Below are positions 5,600 to 12,861 of a stretch of DNA of 15,578 nucleotides, piece by piece; positions within the stretch are counted from its first letter, which is position 1, and every line of letters starts with the position of its first letter. The notes below the pieces were generated by a model. The model saw only the letters and a program-made list of their open reading frames with translations, was not told where the DNA came from and made no database searches. Location of the stretch: positions 1 to 15,578 of the forward strand of contig JBFWQW010000065.1 of assembly GCA_050249235.1 (NCBI GenBank), given 5' to 3'. The DNA is from JAEKLB01 sp050249235. Lineage in GTDB: Bacteria > Actinomycetota > Acidimicrobiia > Acidimicrobiales > CADCSY01. Made by a program: the position numbers and the translations under genes.

Positions 5600-7189
5600 G
5601 TGCTGTCGGTCCGTGCGCTGTCGGTGGAGGTGGGGGGACGCCTGACGCTCGACGACGCCACCTTCTCGGTGCAGCCCGGCGACACGGTCGGGCTGGTGGG
5701 CCGCAACGGCGCCGGCAAGACGAGCCTGCTGCGGGTGCTGGCCGGCCAGGCCCCGCCCCACAGCGGCGGCGTCCACCACACCGGGCGGCTGGCCTACCTC
5801 GACCAGGACCCCCGGACGCGGCCCGAGACGGCGGCCAAGCGGGTGCTCGACCACGTGCTCGCCGGCCGGGGGATCGACGAGCTGACGATCCGGATGGAGA
5901 AGCTGCGCCTGGCCTTGGAGGAGGACCCCTCCGAGGCCAACGTGGCCCGCTACTCCCGGGCCCACGACGAGTTCGAGCGGGAGGGCGGCTACGCCGCCGA
6001 GGCCGAGGTGCGGCGGATCGTCGCCGGCCTGGGCGTCGGCGCCGGGCGCCTGGAGCAGCCGGTCGCCACCCTGTCCGGGGGCGAGCGGCGCCGGGTGGAG
6101 CTGGCCCGCATCCTGTTCGGGGGCAGCGACGTGCTCCTCCTCGACGAGCCCACCAACCACCTCGACACCGACGCCAAGGCCTGGCTCATGGGTTTCCTGC
6201 GGGCCTACCGGGGCGCCCTGCTCGTGGTGAGCCACGACATCGGGCTGCTCGACGAGGGCATCACCCGCGTCCTGCACCTCGACGAGGGGACCATGGTCGA
6301 GTACCGCGGCACCTACTCGCAGTACCGGGCCGCCCGGGCCGCCGACGAGGTCCGCCTCACCAAGGTGGCCGCCGCCCAGCAGTCCGAGGTGGTGCGGCTG
6401 AAGACGCTGGCCGACTCCATGCGGGGCCAGACCGCCCGCCGGGCCCGGGTGGCGAGCAGCCTCGACAAGCGGGTGGAGCGGCTCCGGTCGGTCGCCGTCG
6501 AGGGGCCCCGCAAGGAGCAGAGGATCGCCGTCCGCCTCCCCGACCCGCCGCACGCCGGCCGGGTCGTCCTCGAGGTCGACGGGCTGACGAAGGGCTACAC
6601 GCGCACGCCGGTCTTCGAGGACGTGAGCTTCGCGGTCGAGCGGGGCGAGCGCCTCCTCGTGATGGGCCTCAACGGCGCCGGCAAGACGAGCCTCCTGCGC
6701 ATCGTGGCCGGTCGGGTCGAGGCCGACGCCGGCACCTGCCGCTTCGGCCTCAACGTGTCGGCCGGCTACTACGCCCAGGAGCACGAGAACGTCGAGGCCG
6801 GCCGGGACCTGCTCTCCCAGATGCAGGAGGCGGCCGACATCCCCACCGCCGAGCTCCGGGGCCTGCTCGGCATGTACGGATTGCACGGCGACCAGGCCTT
6901 CCAGGACGCCGGCACCCTGTCGGGCGGGGAGAAGACCAAGCTCTCGCTCGCCATGCTGACCGCCGGCCGCCACAACCTGCTCCTGCTCGACGAGCCCACC
7001 AACAACCTCGACCCGCCGTCCCGCTCGGCCGTGGCCGCCGCCCTGGCCGGCTGGAAGGGCTCGATGGTGCTCGTGAGCCACGATCCCGACTTCGTGCGGG
7101 AGCTCGCCCCCCAGCGGGTGCTGCTCCTGCCCGACGGCACCCTCGACTACTTCAGCGACGACCTGCTCGACCTCGTCGCCATGGCCTAG
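5600..7189 (+). CDS. ABC-F family ATPase (ribosome-associated type)
   Basis: Soluble protein with two ABC ATPase domains and no membrane segments. It is 529 aa from GTG 5600. Domain 1: Walker A GRNGAGKTS (34-42), signature LSGGE (158-162), Walker B LLLDEPTNHLD with Glu183. Domain 2: Walker A GLNGAGKTS (356-364), signature LSGGE (440-444), Walker B LLLLDEPTNNLD with Glu465. Between them, about 240-315, is the charged helical linker (QTARRARVASSLDKRVERL) typical of ABC-F proteins, which reaches into the ribosomal E site. Family members act as translation factors or protect ribosomes from antibiotics; this one cannot be assigned to a subtype. An upstream GTG at 5576 would add 8 residues but follows a GGAGG too closely. 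It sits between hisA and hisF without an evident metabolic link. Confidence 0.93.
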   Translation: MLSVRALSVEVGGRLTLDDATFSVQPGDTVGLVGRNGAGKTSLLRVLAGQAPPHSGGVHHTGRLAYLDQDPRTRPETAAKRVLDHVLAGRGIDELTIRMEKLRLALEEDPSEANVARYSRAHDEFEREGGYAAEAEVRRIVAGLGVGAGRLEQPVATLSGGERRRVELARILFGGSDVLLLDEPTNHLDTDAKAWLMGFLRAYRGALLVVSHDIGLLDEGITRVLHLDEGTMVEYRGTYSQYRAARAADEVRLTKVAAAQQSEVVRLKTLADSMRGQTARRARVASSLDKRVERLRSVAVEGPRKEQRIAVRLPDPPHAGRVVLEVDGLTKGYTRTPVFEDVSFAVERGERLLVMGLNGAGKTSLLRIVAGRVEADAGTCRFGLNVSAGYYAQEHENVEAGRDLLSQMQEAADIPTAELRGLLGMYGLHGDQAFQDAGTLSGGEKTKLSLAMLTAGRHNLLLLDEPTNNLDPPSRSAVAAALAGWKGSMVLVSHDPDFVRELAPQRVLLLPDGTLDYFSDDLLDLVAMA

Positions 7190-7198
7190 CAGGGTGCA

Positions 7199-7239
7199 CG
7201 CCGTGAGCCCCCGGAGCGCGCCGTGAACGCCCAGGAGCG
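7199..7239 (+). repeat. Two-copy tandem repeat upstream of hisF
   Basis: Imperfect tandem copies: CGCCGTGAGCCCCCGGAGCG at 7199-7218, and a second at 7219-7239 that begins CGCCGTGA and ends GGAGCG. They lie in the 116-nt gap between the ABC-F stop and hisF. No function is apparent. Confidence 0.55.
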
Positions 7240-7293
7240 CCTCCCCGCGGTCGACCCACCCGTCAGGAACGGACCAACCTGGAACGCACCCGC

Positions 7294-7299
7294 AAGGAT
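7294..7299 (+). promoter_or_regulatory. AAGGAT element before hisF (ribosome binding site or -10)
   Basis: AAGGAT lies 6 nt before the hisF GTG. AAGGA at this distance is a good Shine-Dalgarno sequence, and the hexamer also fits the NAnnnT-N6-start pattern of this window. The two readings cannot be separated by eye. Confidence 0.45.
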
Positions 7300-7305
7300 C
7301 GCGGC

Positions 7306-8100
7306 GTGAGCGGTGCCGGTCCGACGGGGCGGGTCACCACCAACGCCCGGGTGATCCCGTGCCTCGACGTGCACGACGGCCAGGTGGTGAAGGGCGTGAA
7401 CTTCGTCGACCTCCAGGAGGCCGGCGACCCGGTGGTGCTCGCCTCCCGCTACGACGAGATGGGCGCCGACGAGATCGTCTTTCTCGACATCACCGCCTCG
7501 TCCGACGGCCGCGACACCATGGTCGACGTCGTCCGGCGCACCGCCGACACCGTCTTCATCCCGCTCACGGTCGGCGGGGGCGTGCGGTCGGTCGAGGACG
7601 CCCGGCGCCTCCTCCGGGCCGGGGCGGACAAGGTGAGCGTGAACACCGCCGCCATCGAGCGCCCGGCGCTGATCGCGGAGCTGGCCGACACCTTCGGCGC
7701 CCAGTGCGTGGTGGTGGCCATCGACGCCCGCCGGAGCCCGATCGGCTTCGAGGTGCACACCCACGGCGGCCGTCGTCCCACCCGACTGGAGGCCGTCACG
7801 TGGGCGGCGGTGGCCGAGCGCCTCGGTGCCGGCGAGATCCTCCTCACGTCGATGGACCGCGACGGCACCCGGGCCGGCTTCGACCTCGAGCTCACCCGGG
7901 CGGTGGCCGACAACGTCGGCGTCCCGGTGATCGCCAGCGGGGGCGTGGGCACCCTCGAGCACCTGGCCGAGGGCATCCTCGAAGGCGGGGCCGACGCCGT
8001 GCTGGCAGCCTCCATCTTCCACTACGGCGAGCACACGGTCGCCGAGGCCAAGGCGGTCATGGCCGCGGCCGGCATCCGCACCCGCCCGGCCCCCGGCTAG
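7306..8100 (+). CDS. hisF: Imidazole glycerol phosphate synthase, cyclase subunit HisF
   Basis: TIM-barrel cyclase that uses ammonia from HisH to convert PRFAR into imidazole-glycerol phosphate and AICAR. The protein is 264 aa from GTG 7306. RVIPCLDVHDGQVVKGVNF is the family's first strand and carries the catalytic Asp21. The second catalytic Asp140 lies in VVVAIDARR. Phosphate-binding loops are TVGGGVRS (88-95) and IASGGVGTLEHL (209-220), with TSMDRDGTRAGFD at 181-193. About 12 residues (SGAGPTGRVTTN) precede the first strand, slightly longer than usual. The gap to the ABC-F gene is 116 nt. Downstream, a hairpin at 8141-8157 may end transcription. Confidence 0.97.
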   Translation: MSGAGPTGRVTTNARVIPCLDVHDGQVVKGVNFVDLQEAGDPVVLASRYDEMGADEIVFLDITASSDGRDTMVDVVRRTADTVFIPLTVGGGVRSVEDARRLLRAGADKVSVNTAAIERPALIAELADTFGAQCVVVAIDARRSPIGFEVHTHGGRRPTRLEAVTWAAVAERLGAGEILLTSMDRDGTRAGFDLELTRAVADNVGVPVIASGGVGTLEHLAEGILEGGADAVLAASIFHYGEHTVAEAKAVMAAAGIRTRPAPG

Positions 8101-8140
8101 CCCGGCAGCGTCCCCCCGACCCCGGCCGGTCCGCCGAAGG

Positions 8141-8163
8141 CCTGCCTGTCGGGCAGGTTGTTG
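8141..8163 (+). terminator. Candidate terminator after hisF
   Basis: CCTGCC (8141-8146) and GGCAGG (8152-8157) form a perfect 6-bp GC-rich stem with a 5-nt loop, TGTCG. They are followed by TTGTTG (8158-8163). The stem is short and the T-run broken, but the position, 40 nt after the hisF stop, fits. A second small hairpin follows directly: GCACC (8163-8167) with GGTGC (8172-8176) around a 4-nt loop. Confidence 0.45.
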
Positions 8164-8216
8164 CACCGTGCGGTGCGGACCTTGAGTCGGGACGCCGGCG
8201 CGCCGATGACCAGCCC

Positions 8217-10898
8217 ATGGCTCTGCGCCAGCGCCGACATCAGCTGTCGTGGCACCTGGTCCGGCTGCCGATCTGGTTGATCCTGCTCCTGGGCCTGGTG
8301 GCCTCGCTCTGGTACGCCAACACCCGCCGCGACGACGTCATGGAGCGGGCCGAGGTCGGCTTCGACGCCGCGTCGGCGGCGCAGGCCGCCTCCCTGTCGA
8401 CCGCCCTGCGACGGAACGTGGATCTGGTGGCCAGCGTCAGCGGGTTCGTGGCCGGCAGCGACGACGTGTCGAACGCCGAGCTGGCGTCGTGGTTCCAGGC
8501 CATCGGCCCCAGCCGATACGTGGGGCTGACCGCCGTCGGCTACGTGGCGCGGATCCCCCACGACGAGCTCGACGCCATCGTCGCCCGGGCCGGGGCCGAC
8601 CCGGTGCCGTTGACCTCGAGCGGGCCCTTCGACCTGCTCCCCGCCGGCGAGCGGTCGGAGTACTGCCTGGTCCGGCTCGGCGTCGGCGGGGTCGGCAGCA
8701 CCCTGCACGACGTGCCCCGGGGCCTCGACCTCTGCGCCCTGCCCGACCTCGGCGATGCCCTCCGGTCCAGCGCCGAGACGGGCTCCATCGTGCAGCTGCC
8801 GGCGCTCAACGCGCCGGCCGAGCCGGCCGACGCCGGGGCCACGGCCGACCAGCTCGGCCTCAGCCCCGCCGAGCGGGCCCGGCTCACCGGCATGCAGGTC
8901 GACGGCACGAGCATCGTCGTCGCGAGCCCCGTCTACGACGAGGGTCCGCTTCTCACGCCGGCGGACCGGCGGGGTCGCCACCTCGGGTGGGCCATCGTCG
9001 CCTACGACGCCCGGGCCATGCTCCTCGCCAGCCTGAGCGGACCGCTGGCGGACTTCGTGAGCCTCTCCAGCCGCCAGCCACCGGCACCGTCCGCTGCCGG
9101 TGGGCCTGACGGGGTGGCGGCGCCCGACGGCGCGGACGGGAGTGGCCCGGCCGCCTCGGCCACCCTCGGCGTGCGCCCGACCGGAGCCGCCTTCGTGCAG
9201 TCCATCGACTTCGAGGCGGACGGATCGTGGCGGGCTACCTTCGTCACGTCCTCGACCGCGGTCGCCGCCGAGGCCGACCGCCGCTGGGCGATCACCCTCC
9301 TCCAGGGCGCCGGCGTCTCCGTCCTCGCCTTCCTGCTCCTCACCGTGATCGTCGGCTCCCGCCAGCGGGCCCTCCGCCTCGTCGACCAGCGCACCGGCGA
9401 GCTCCGCCGCCAGGCCCTGCACGACGCGCTGACCGGGCTCCCGAACCGGGCGCTCATCCTCGACCGGGCCGAGCGGCTCCTCGCCTCGTGCCGGCGGGAC
9501 GGCCGCCGACCGGCGGCTCTCTTCGTCGACCTCGACGGCTTCAAGGCCGCCAACGACACCCTCGGCCACGCCGCCGGCGACCGGCTCCTCCAGGAGGTCG
9601 CCACCCGCCTCTCGGGCGTGGTGCGGGAAGGCGACACCGTGGGGCGCATCGGCGGCGACGAGTTCGTGGTGCTCACGGCGGTCGACCCCCTCGGTGCCGG
9701 GCCGCAGCTGGTGGCCGACCGGGTGCTGGCCGCGCTGCGGGCCCCGTTCGAGGCCGAGGGTCACGGTCGGGCCGTCACCGTGACCGCGAGCGTCGGCATC
9801 GCCTCCGGTGACCGGCTCGCGCCGGAGGACCTGATCCGCGACGCCGACATCGCCCTCTACGAGGCCAAGGCGGCCGGCAAGGACCGGTACGCGGTCTACG
9901 ACTCCGGCATGCACGACGGGGCCCGGGCGAGGGTCGAGAGCGGGCTCGACCTCCGGGCCGCGCTCGACGCCAGCCAGCTCCGCCTGGTGTTCCAGCCCAC
10001 CTTCGACCTCCGTGAGGTCGAGGTCACCGGGGTCGAGGCGCTGCTGCGCTGGGACCACCCCGTGCGGGGCGAGATCCAGCCCCTCGACTTCCTGCCCCTC
10101 GCCGAGGAGACGGGCCTGATCCTGCCCATCGGCCGGTGGGTCCTGGCCGAGGCCTGCCGGGAGGGCGCGGCCTGGCACGCCGGCGGCCATCGCATCCGCG
10201 TCTCGGTGAACGTGTCGGCGCGCCAGCTCGAGCGCGACGACTTCGTCGACGAGGTGCGGACCGCGCTCGAGGAGTCGGGCCTCGAGGCCACCTCCCTCGT
10301 CCTCGAGGTCACCGAGTCCACCCTCATGCGGGATGCCGCGGCGACGGCCGAGCGGCTCCGCCGCCTGAAGGCGCTCGGGGTCCTGATCGCCGTCGACGAC
10401 TTCGGCACGGGCTACTCGTCGCTCAGCTCCCTGAAGCAGTTCCCCGTGGACTCCCTGAAGATCGACCGGTCGTTCATCGCGGGCATCGCCGACGCCCGCG
10501 AGTCGAGCGCCCTGATCCACACCCTCGTGCAGCTGGGCAAGGACCTCGGGATCGAGACGCTGGCCGAGGGCATCGAGGAGCAGGACCAGTTCCACCGCCT
10601 TCGCGGTGAGCAGTGCGACAGCGGCCAGGGCTTCCTGTTCGCCCGCCCCATCGACGGCTCGGGGGTCACCGCCTTCCTGGAGTCCTGGACGGCGTCGAAG
10701 GCATCCACCGGTGTCCTCGACGGCGTCGACGCCCGCCAGGTGGTGCGCTCGGAGATCGCCGTCGGTCGCGACCCTTCCCGAACCGGAGCCGGAACCGGCG
10801 CGGCCGCCGGCGCGGCTGCGAAGGCGGCCGGGTACGAGGCCGGCGCGGGCGAGGACGGGGACACGGCCGAGGCCGAGGACGTGGGCTCGCCGGCCTGA
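8217..10898 (+). CDS. Membrane CHASE-GGDEF-EAL cyclic-di-GMP enzyme
   Basis: An 893-aa inner-membrane signalling protein from ATG 8217. TM1 is about 15-33 (LVRLPIWLILLLGLVASLW). An extracytoplasmic CHASE-type sensor follows (about 45-350, with AVGYVARIPHDEL and VVASPVYDEG). TM2 is about 357-381. GGDEF domain: DALTGLPNR at 403-411, FVDLDGFKAANDTLGH at 436-451, and an intact GGDEF at 479-483. The inhibitory RxxD site (Arg470-Asp473) lies five residues before it. EAL domain: Glu607-Ala-Leu-Leu-Arg611, VNVSARQL with Asn665, Glu697, DDFGTGYSSL (727-736), KIDRSFI with Lys748, and Glu784. Both domains keep their catalytic residues, so synthesis and hydrolysis of c-di-GMP are both possible. Oddities are a Pro/Ala/Gly insert (about 285-315) in the sensor and a disordered Ala/Gly/acidic tail (about 829-893). 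The start is not supported by a clear ribosome binding site. The frame is open far upstream, but only as a shadow of hisF. Confidence 0.93.
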   Translation: MALRQRRHQLSWHLVRLPIWLILLLGLVASLWYANTRRDDVMERAEVGFDAASAAQAASLSTALRRNVDLVASVSGFVAGSDDVSNAELASWFQAIGPSRYVGLTAVGYVARIPHDELDAIVARAGADPVPLTSSGPFDLLPAGERSEYCLVRLGVGGVGSTLHDVPRGLDLCALPDLGDALRSSAETGSIVQLPALNAPAEPADAGATADQLGLSPAERARLTGMQVDGTSIVVASPVYDEGPLLTPADRRGRHLGWAIVAYDARAMLLASLSGPLADFVSLSSRQPPAPSAAGGPDGVAAPDGADGSGPAASATLGVRPTGAAFVQSIDFEADGSWRATFVTSSTAVAAEADRRWAITLLQGAGVSVLAFLLLTVIVGSRQRALRLVDQRTGELRRQALHDALTGLPNRALILDRAERLLASCRRDGRRPAALFVDLDGFKAANDTLGHAAGDRLLQEVATRLSGVVREGDTVGRIGGDEFVVLTAVDPLGAGPQLVADRVLAALRAPFEAEGHGRAVTVTASVGIASGDRLAPEDLIRDADIALYEAKAAGKDRYAVYDSGMHDGARARVESGLDLRAALDASQLRLVFQPTFDLREVEVTGVEALLRWDHPVRGEIQPLDFLPLAEETGLILPIGRWVLAEACREGAAWHAGGHRIRVSVNVSARQLERDDFVDEVRTALEESGLEATSLVLEVTESTLMRDAAATAERLRRLKALGVLIAVDDFGTGYSSLSSLKQFPVDSLKIDRSFIAGIADARESSALIHTLVQLGKDLGIETLAEGIEEQDQFHRLRGEQCDSGQGFLFARPIDGSGVTAFLESWTASKASTGVLDGVDARQVVRSEIAVGRDPSRTGAGTGAAAGAAAKAAGYEAGAGEDGDTAEAEDVGSPA

Positions 10899-10929
10899 CG
10901 TCGCCCGCCGCCGGCCCGGCGTTCGCCGG

Positions 10930-10935
10930 TACGGT
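10930..10935 (+). promoter_or_regulatory. Candidate leaderless -10 element before the GroES-like gene
   Basis: TACGGT is a full TAnnnT match and lies 6 nt before GTG 10942, so the expected transcription start is at the start codon. The 43-nt gap after the c-di-GMP gene contains no purine-rich ribosome binding site near the GTG, which agrees with leaderless translation. Confidence 0.5.
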
Positions 10936-10941
10936 CGCCCC

Positions 10942-11268
10942 GTGGCCGAGCCCCAGAAGCACCCCATCAACATGCTGAACGACCGGGTGCTGGTCCAGAT
11001 CCCCGCGTCGGAGGGCGAGCGCCGCAGCCGGTCGGGGATCCTCATCCCGGCGACGGCCCAGGTCAGCAAGCGGCTGACGTGGGCCGAGGTGGTCGCCACC
11101 GGCCCGAACGTCCGCACCATCGAGGCCGGCGACCAGGTGCTGTTCAACCCCGAGGACCGCTTCGAGGTGGAGGTCCAGGGCGACGACTACCTGATCCTCC
11201 GAGAGCGCGACATCCACGCCGTCGCCAGCCCCAGGCTCGAGGCTCGCTCCACCGGCCTCTACCTCTGA
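10942..11268 (+). CDS. GroES/Cpn10-like co-chaperonin protein
   Basis: A 108-aa protein from GTG 10942, close to the usual GroES length of about 95-100. It follows the Cpn10 beta-barrel pattern. LNDRVLVQI is the first strand. EGERRSRSGILIPATA is the flexible region, with GILIP at the place of the GroEL-binding GIVL tripeptide segment. Then come AEVVATGPNVRTIEAGDQVLFNP and YLILRERDIHAV. It has a short extra tail (SPRLEARSTGLYL). No groEL is adjacent, and the sequence is more divergent than a housekeeping GroES, with an arginine-rich loop start. It may be a stand-alone paralogue, and whether it still pairs with a GroEL is unknown. It sits between the c-di-GMP gene and the permease, probably with its own promoter. 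Confidence 0.85.
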   Translation: MAEPQKHPINMLNDRVLVQIPASEGERRSRSGILIPATAQVSKRLTWAEVVATGPNVRTIEAGDQVLFNPEDRFEVEVQGDDYLILRERDIHAVASPRLEARSTGLYL

Positions 11269-11307
11269 CCCGCCGGCCCCCACCCCTGACCCGCCGGCCC
11301 CCGACCC
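11265..11307 (+). repeat. Tandem duplication across the stop of the GroES-like gene
   Basis: CTGACCCGCCGGCCCCC occurs at 11265-11281 and again at 11286-11302, each followed by ACCCC (with one extra G in the second copy). The period is 21 nt and the first copy includes the TGA stop. Most of the short gap before the permease gene is made of this duplication. Confidence 0.6.
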
Positions 11308-11325
11308 CGCATCCCTCCCAGGCCG

Positions 11326-12225
11326 GTGCTCCGCGTCTTCCTCGACGTCATCCTGCCGGTCGTCCTCGTGGCCGTGGCCGGTGGCGTCGTCGGCCGCCGG
11401 CTGGGGCTGGACGTGGCGCCCTTCTCGGCGGCCGTCTTCAACCTCTTCAATCCCTGCCTCGTCTTCACGCTGATCGCCGGCATCGAGCTGGATGCCGGCG
11501 ACGTGGGCAGGGTGGTGGCGGTGGGCGTGGCCGTCTTCGCCTCCAACGTGGGGCTGGCTCAGGCCTGGTCCCGCCTGCGGGGCGACGACGCCCGGACGGT
11601 GGCCGGCCTGTCCCTGGCCTCGGCGGTGGCCAACCAGGGCAACCTCGGCCTGCCCATCAGCCGCCTGGCCCTCGGCGGGGCCGGCCTCGAGATCGCGGTG
11701 GTCACGTTCGTCACCGGCGTCGTGCTCTGGACGACGGCCGGCGTGGCGGCGGCGTCGGTGGGGCGAGGTGGCGGGCTCCGCCAGGTGCTGGTCGCCCCCT
11801 TCCGCTATCCCGCCGTCTACGCCGCCCTCGCCGGCACGGTGGTGAACGTCGCCAACGTGCGCCTGCCCGTCCTCGTCGAGGAGTCGGTCGGCACGCTGGC
11901 CGACGCGTCGATCCCGTGCATGCTCCTCGTGCTCGGCCTCCAGCTCCACCTGCCGTCCCGCGGCGACCTGGTCGACCCCGTCGTGGCATCGGTCAACCGC
12001 CTGCTCGTCGGCCCGCTCCTGGCCGCCCCCTTCGCCGCCCTCATCGGGTTGGACGGCGTGCCCTGGAAGGCCGTCGTGATCGCGGCCGGCATGCCCACCG
12101 CGGTGATGGTCACGGTCGTGGCCCAGCAGCTCGACGCCCACCCGGAGCTCGGCGTCCGGTCGGTCATGGTGTCGACGGTGGCGTCGATCGTGACCCTCAC
12201 CGTGCTCATCGCGCTCGTCACCTGA
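11326..12225 (+). CDS. AEC-family membrane transporter
   Basis: A 299-aa, strongly hydrophobic protein with roughly eight to ten predicted membrane helices, matching the auxin-efflux-carrier (AEC) permease family. The N-terminus (FLDVILPVVLVAVAGGVVGRRLGL) is the usual first helix and arginine-rich loop. NLFNPCLVFTLIAG follows at about 39-52. ANQGNLGLPISRLAL is the hallmark Asn/Gly/Pro motif of the family. The second half begins near PFRYPAVYAALAG, and the last helices include AAGMPTAVMVTVVAQQ. Family members move small organic anions or are uncharacterised, so no substrate can be given. GTG 11326 opens the first helix; no strong ribosome binding site or -10 element was seen. It lies 57 nt after the GroES-like gene. 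Confidence 0.88.
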   Translation: MLRVFLDVILPVVLVAVAGGVVGRRLGLDVAPFSAAVFNLFNPCLVFTLIAGIELDAGDVGRVVAVGVAVFASNVGLAQAWSRLRGDDARTVAGLSLASAVANQGNLGLPISRLALGGAGLEIAVVTFVTGVVLWTTAGVAAASVGRGGGLRQVLVAPFRYPAVYAALAGTVVNVANVRLPVLVEESVGTLADASIPCMLLVLGLQLHLPSRGDLVDPVVASVNRLLVGPLLAAPFAALIGLDGVPWKAVVIAAGMPTAVMVTVVAQQLDAHPELGVRSVMVSTVASIVTLTVLIALVT

Positions 12226-12303
12226 GGGGGCGGGCGCGGGCACTGACCTCGCCCGTGACGCAGGTGGCCCGGTGTCCAACGGCCGTCGCGGTGGGGATTG
12301 GGG

Positions 12304-12309
12304 CATGAT
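12304..12309 (+). promoter_or_regulatory. Candidate leaderless -10 element before the first hotdog gene
   Basis: CATGAT lies 6 nt before GTG 12316, nearly identical in sequence and position to the element before hisA. It supports 12316 over an in-frame TTG at 12298. Confidence 0.4.
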
Positions 12310-12315
12310 CGGGCC

Positions 12316-12861
12316 GTGGCGGCGACGACCTACATCAGCGACGAGATGCGCGCCCTCGTCGGCCGGGAGACGGGTCGCCAGACGGCGCCGCCCATCGACC
12401 GGTCCGACATCCGGCGCTGGGCCATGGCGGTGTACCACCCGGAGACGCCACCCCGGCTGTTCTGGGACGAGGCCTACGCCGCCACCACCGTCCACGGCGG
12501 GATCGTGGCGCCGGAGGAGTTCAACCCCTTCGCCTGGCTCATCGCCGACCCGGAGGCCGACGGCGGCGCGTCACGACGGGGCTCCGAGCCCTCGCCCGAG
12601 GGCTACGTGGGCGGGCCGGAGAGCCCGTTCGGCGTGGCGCCGCCACCCGTGCGGTTCCAGCTCAACGGCGGCATCGAGGTCGAGTACTCCGGCGTGCGCA
12701 TGCGCCCGGGCGACGTGATCACCTCGACCGGCTCGATCGCCGACTTCCACGAGCGGGAGGGCCGGCTCGGGCTCATGCTCTTCTCCGTCACCGAATCGCA
12801 CTGGCACAACCAACGAGGCGAGCTGGTCAAGATCAGCCGCGGGACCCTGATCAGGTACTGA
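12316..12861 (+). CDS. MaoC-like hotdog protein, N-terminal-type (FAS1-like dehydratase)
   Basis: A 181-aa single hotdog-fold protein resembling the MaoC dehydratase N-terminal family. Residues DRSDIRRWAMAVYHPE and FWDEAYAATTVHGGIVAPEEFNPFAW (about 29-74) match the start of that fold (RxxAxAxxxxxPxxxxxExxA, then a xAPxxF loop). LNGGIEVEYSGVRMRPGDVIT (116-136) and GRLGLMLFSVTESHWHNQRGELVKISRGTLIRY (149-181) are the later strands. Such proteins pair with a second hotdog subunit to hydrate or dehydrate 2-enoyl/3-hydroxyacyl thioesters, as the HadABC and ChsH enzymes do. This half usually lacks the catalytic Asp-His pair. An in-frame TTG at 12298 would add six residues and is less likely. The stop overlaps the next start by one base (TGATG), so the two subunits are translationally coupled. 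The substrate is unknown. Confidence 0.85.
   Translation: MAATTYISDEMRALVGRETGRQTAPPIDRSDIRRWAMAVYHPETPPRLFWDEAYAATTVHGGIVAPEEFNPFAWLIADPEADGGASRRGSEPSPEGYVGGPESPFGVAPPPVRFQLNGGIEVEYSGVRMRPGDVITSTGSIADFHEREGRLGLMLFSVTESHWHNQRGELVKISRGTLIRY

Noticed and set aside
5708..6698. Near-identical DNA at the two Walker A sites of the ABC-F gene (around 5708-5735 and 6671-6698)
   Set aside because: The similarity comes from both sites encoding NGAGKTSLLR with the same preferred codons, as expected for a two-domain ABC protein. It is not evidence of recent duplication.
3989..7081. A 1030-codon open frame on the - strand opposite hisH, hisA and the ABC-F gene
   Set aside because: It is antisense to three well-recognised proteins and its translation is His/Gly/Ala/Arg-rich without any domain. 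Long antisense frames are expected where third codon positions are almost all G or C.
8163..8176. GCACC/GGTGC hairpin as an independent regulatory RNA
   Set aside because: A 5-bp stem is too short and common in such GC-rich DNA to claim more than part of the terminator region after hisF.
7359..8216. Long N-terminal extension of the c-di-GMP enzyme in its own open frame
   Set aside because: The extension overlaps hisF in another frame and is Arg/Pro/Gly-rich with no fold. The first membrane helix begins soon after ATG 8217, where a normal N-terminus is expected.
8097..11147. A 1016-codon open frame on the - strand opposite the c-di-GMP gene
   Set aside because: Composition is typical of a GC-driven shadow and it lies opposite a protein with all GGDEF and EAL motifs.
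10666..12495. A 609-codon - strand frame rich in His and Asp opposite the GroES-like and AEC genes
   Set aside because: It is a shadow of two recognisable + strand proteins and shows repetitive GC-biased composition without motifs.
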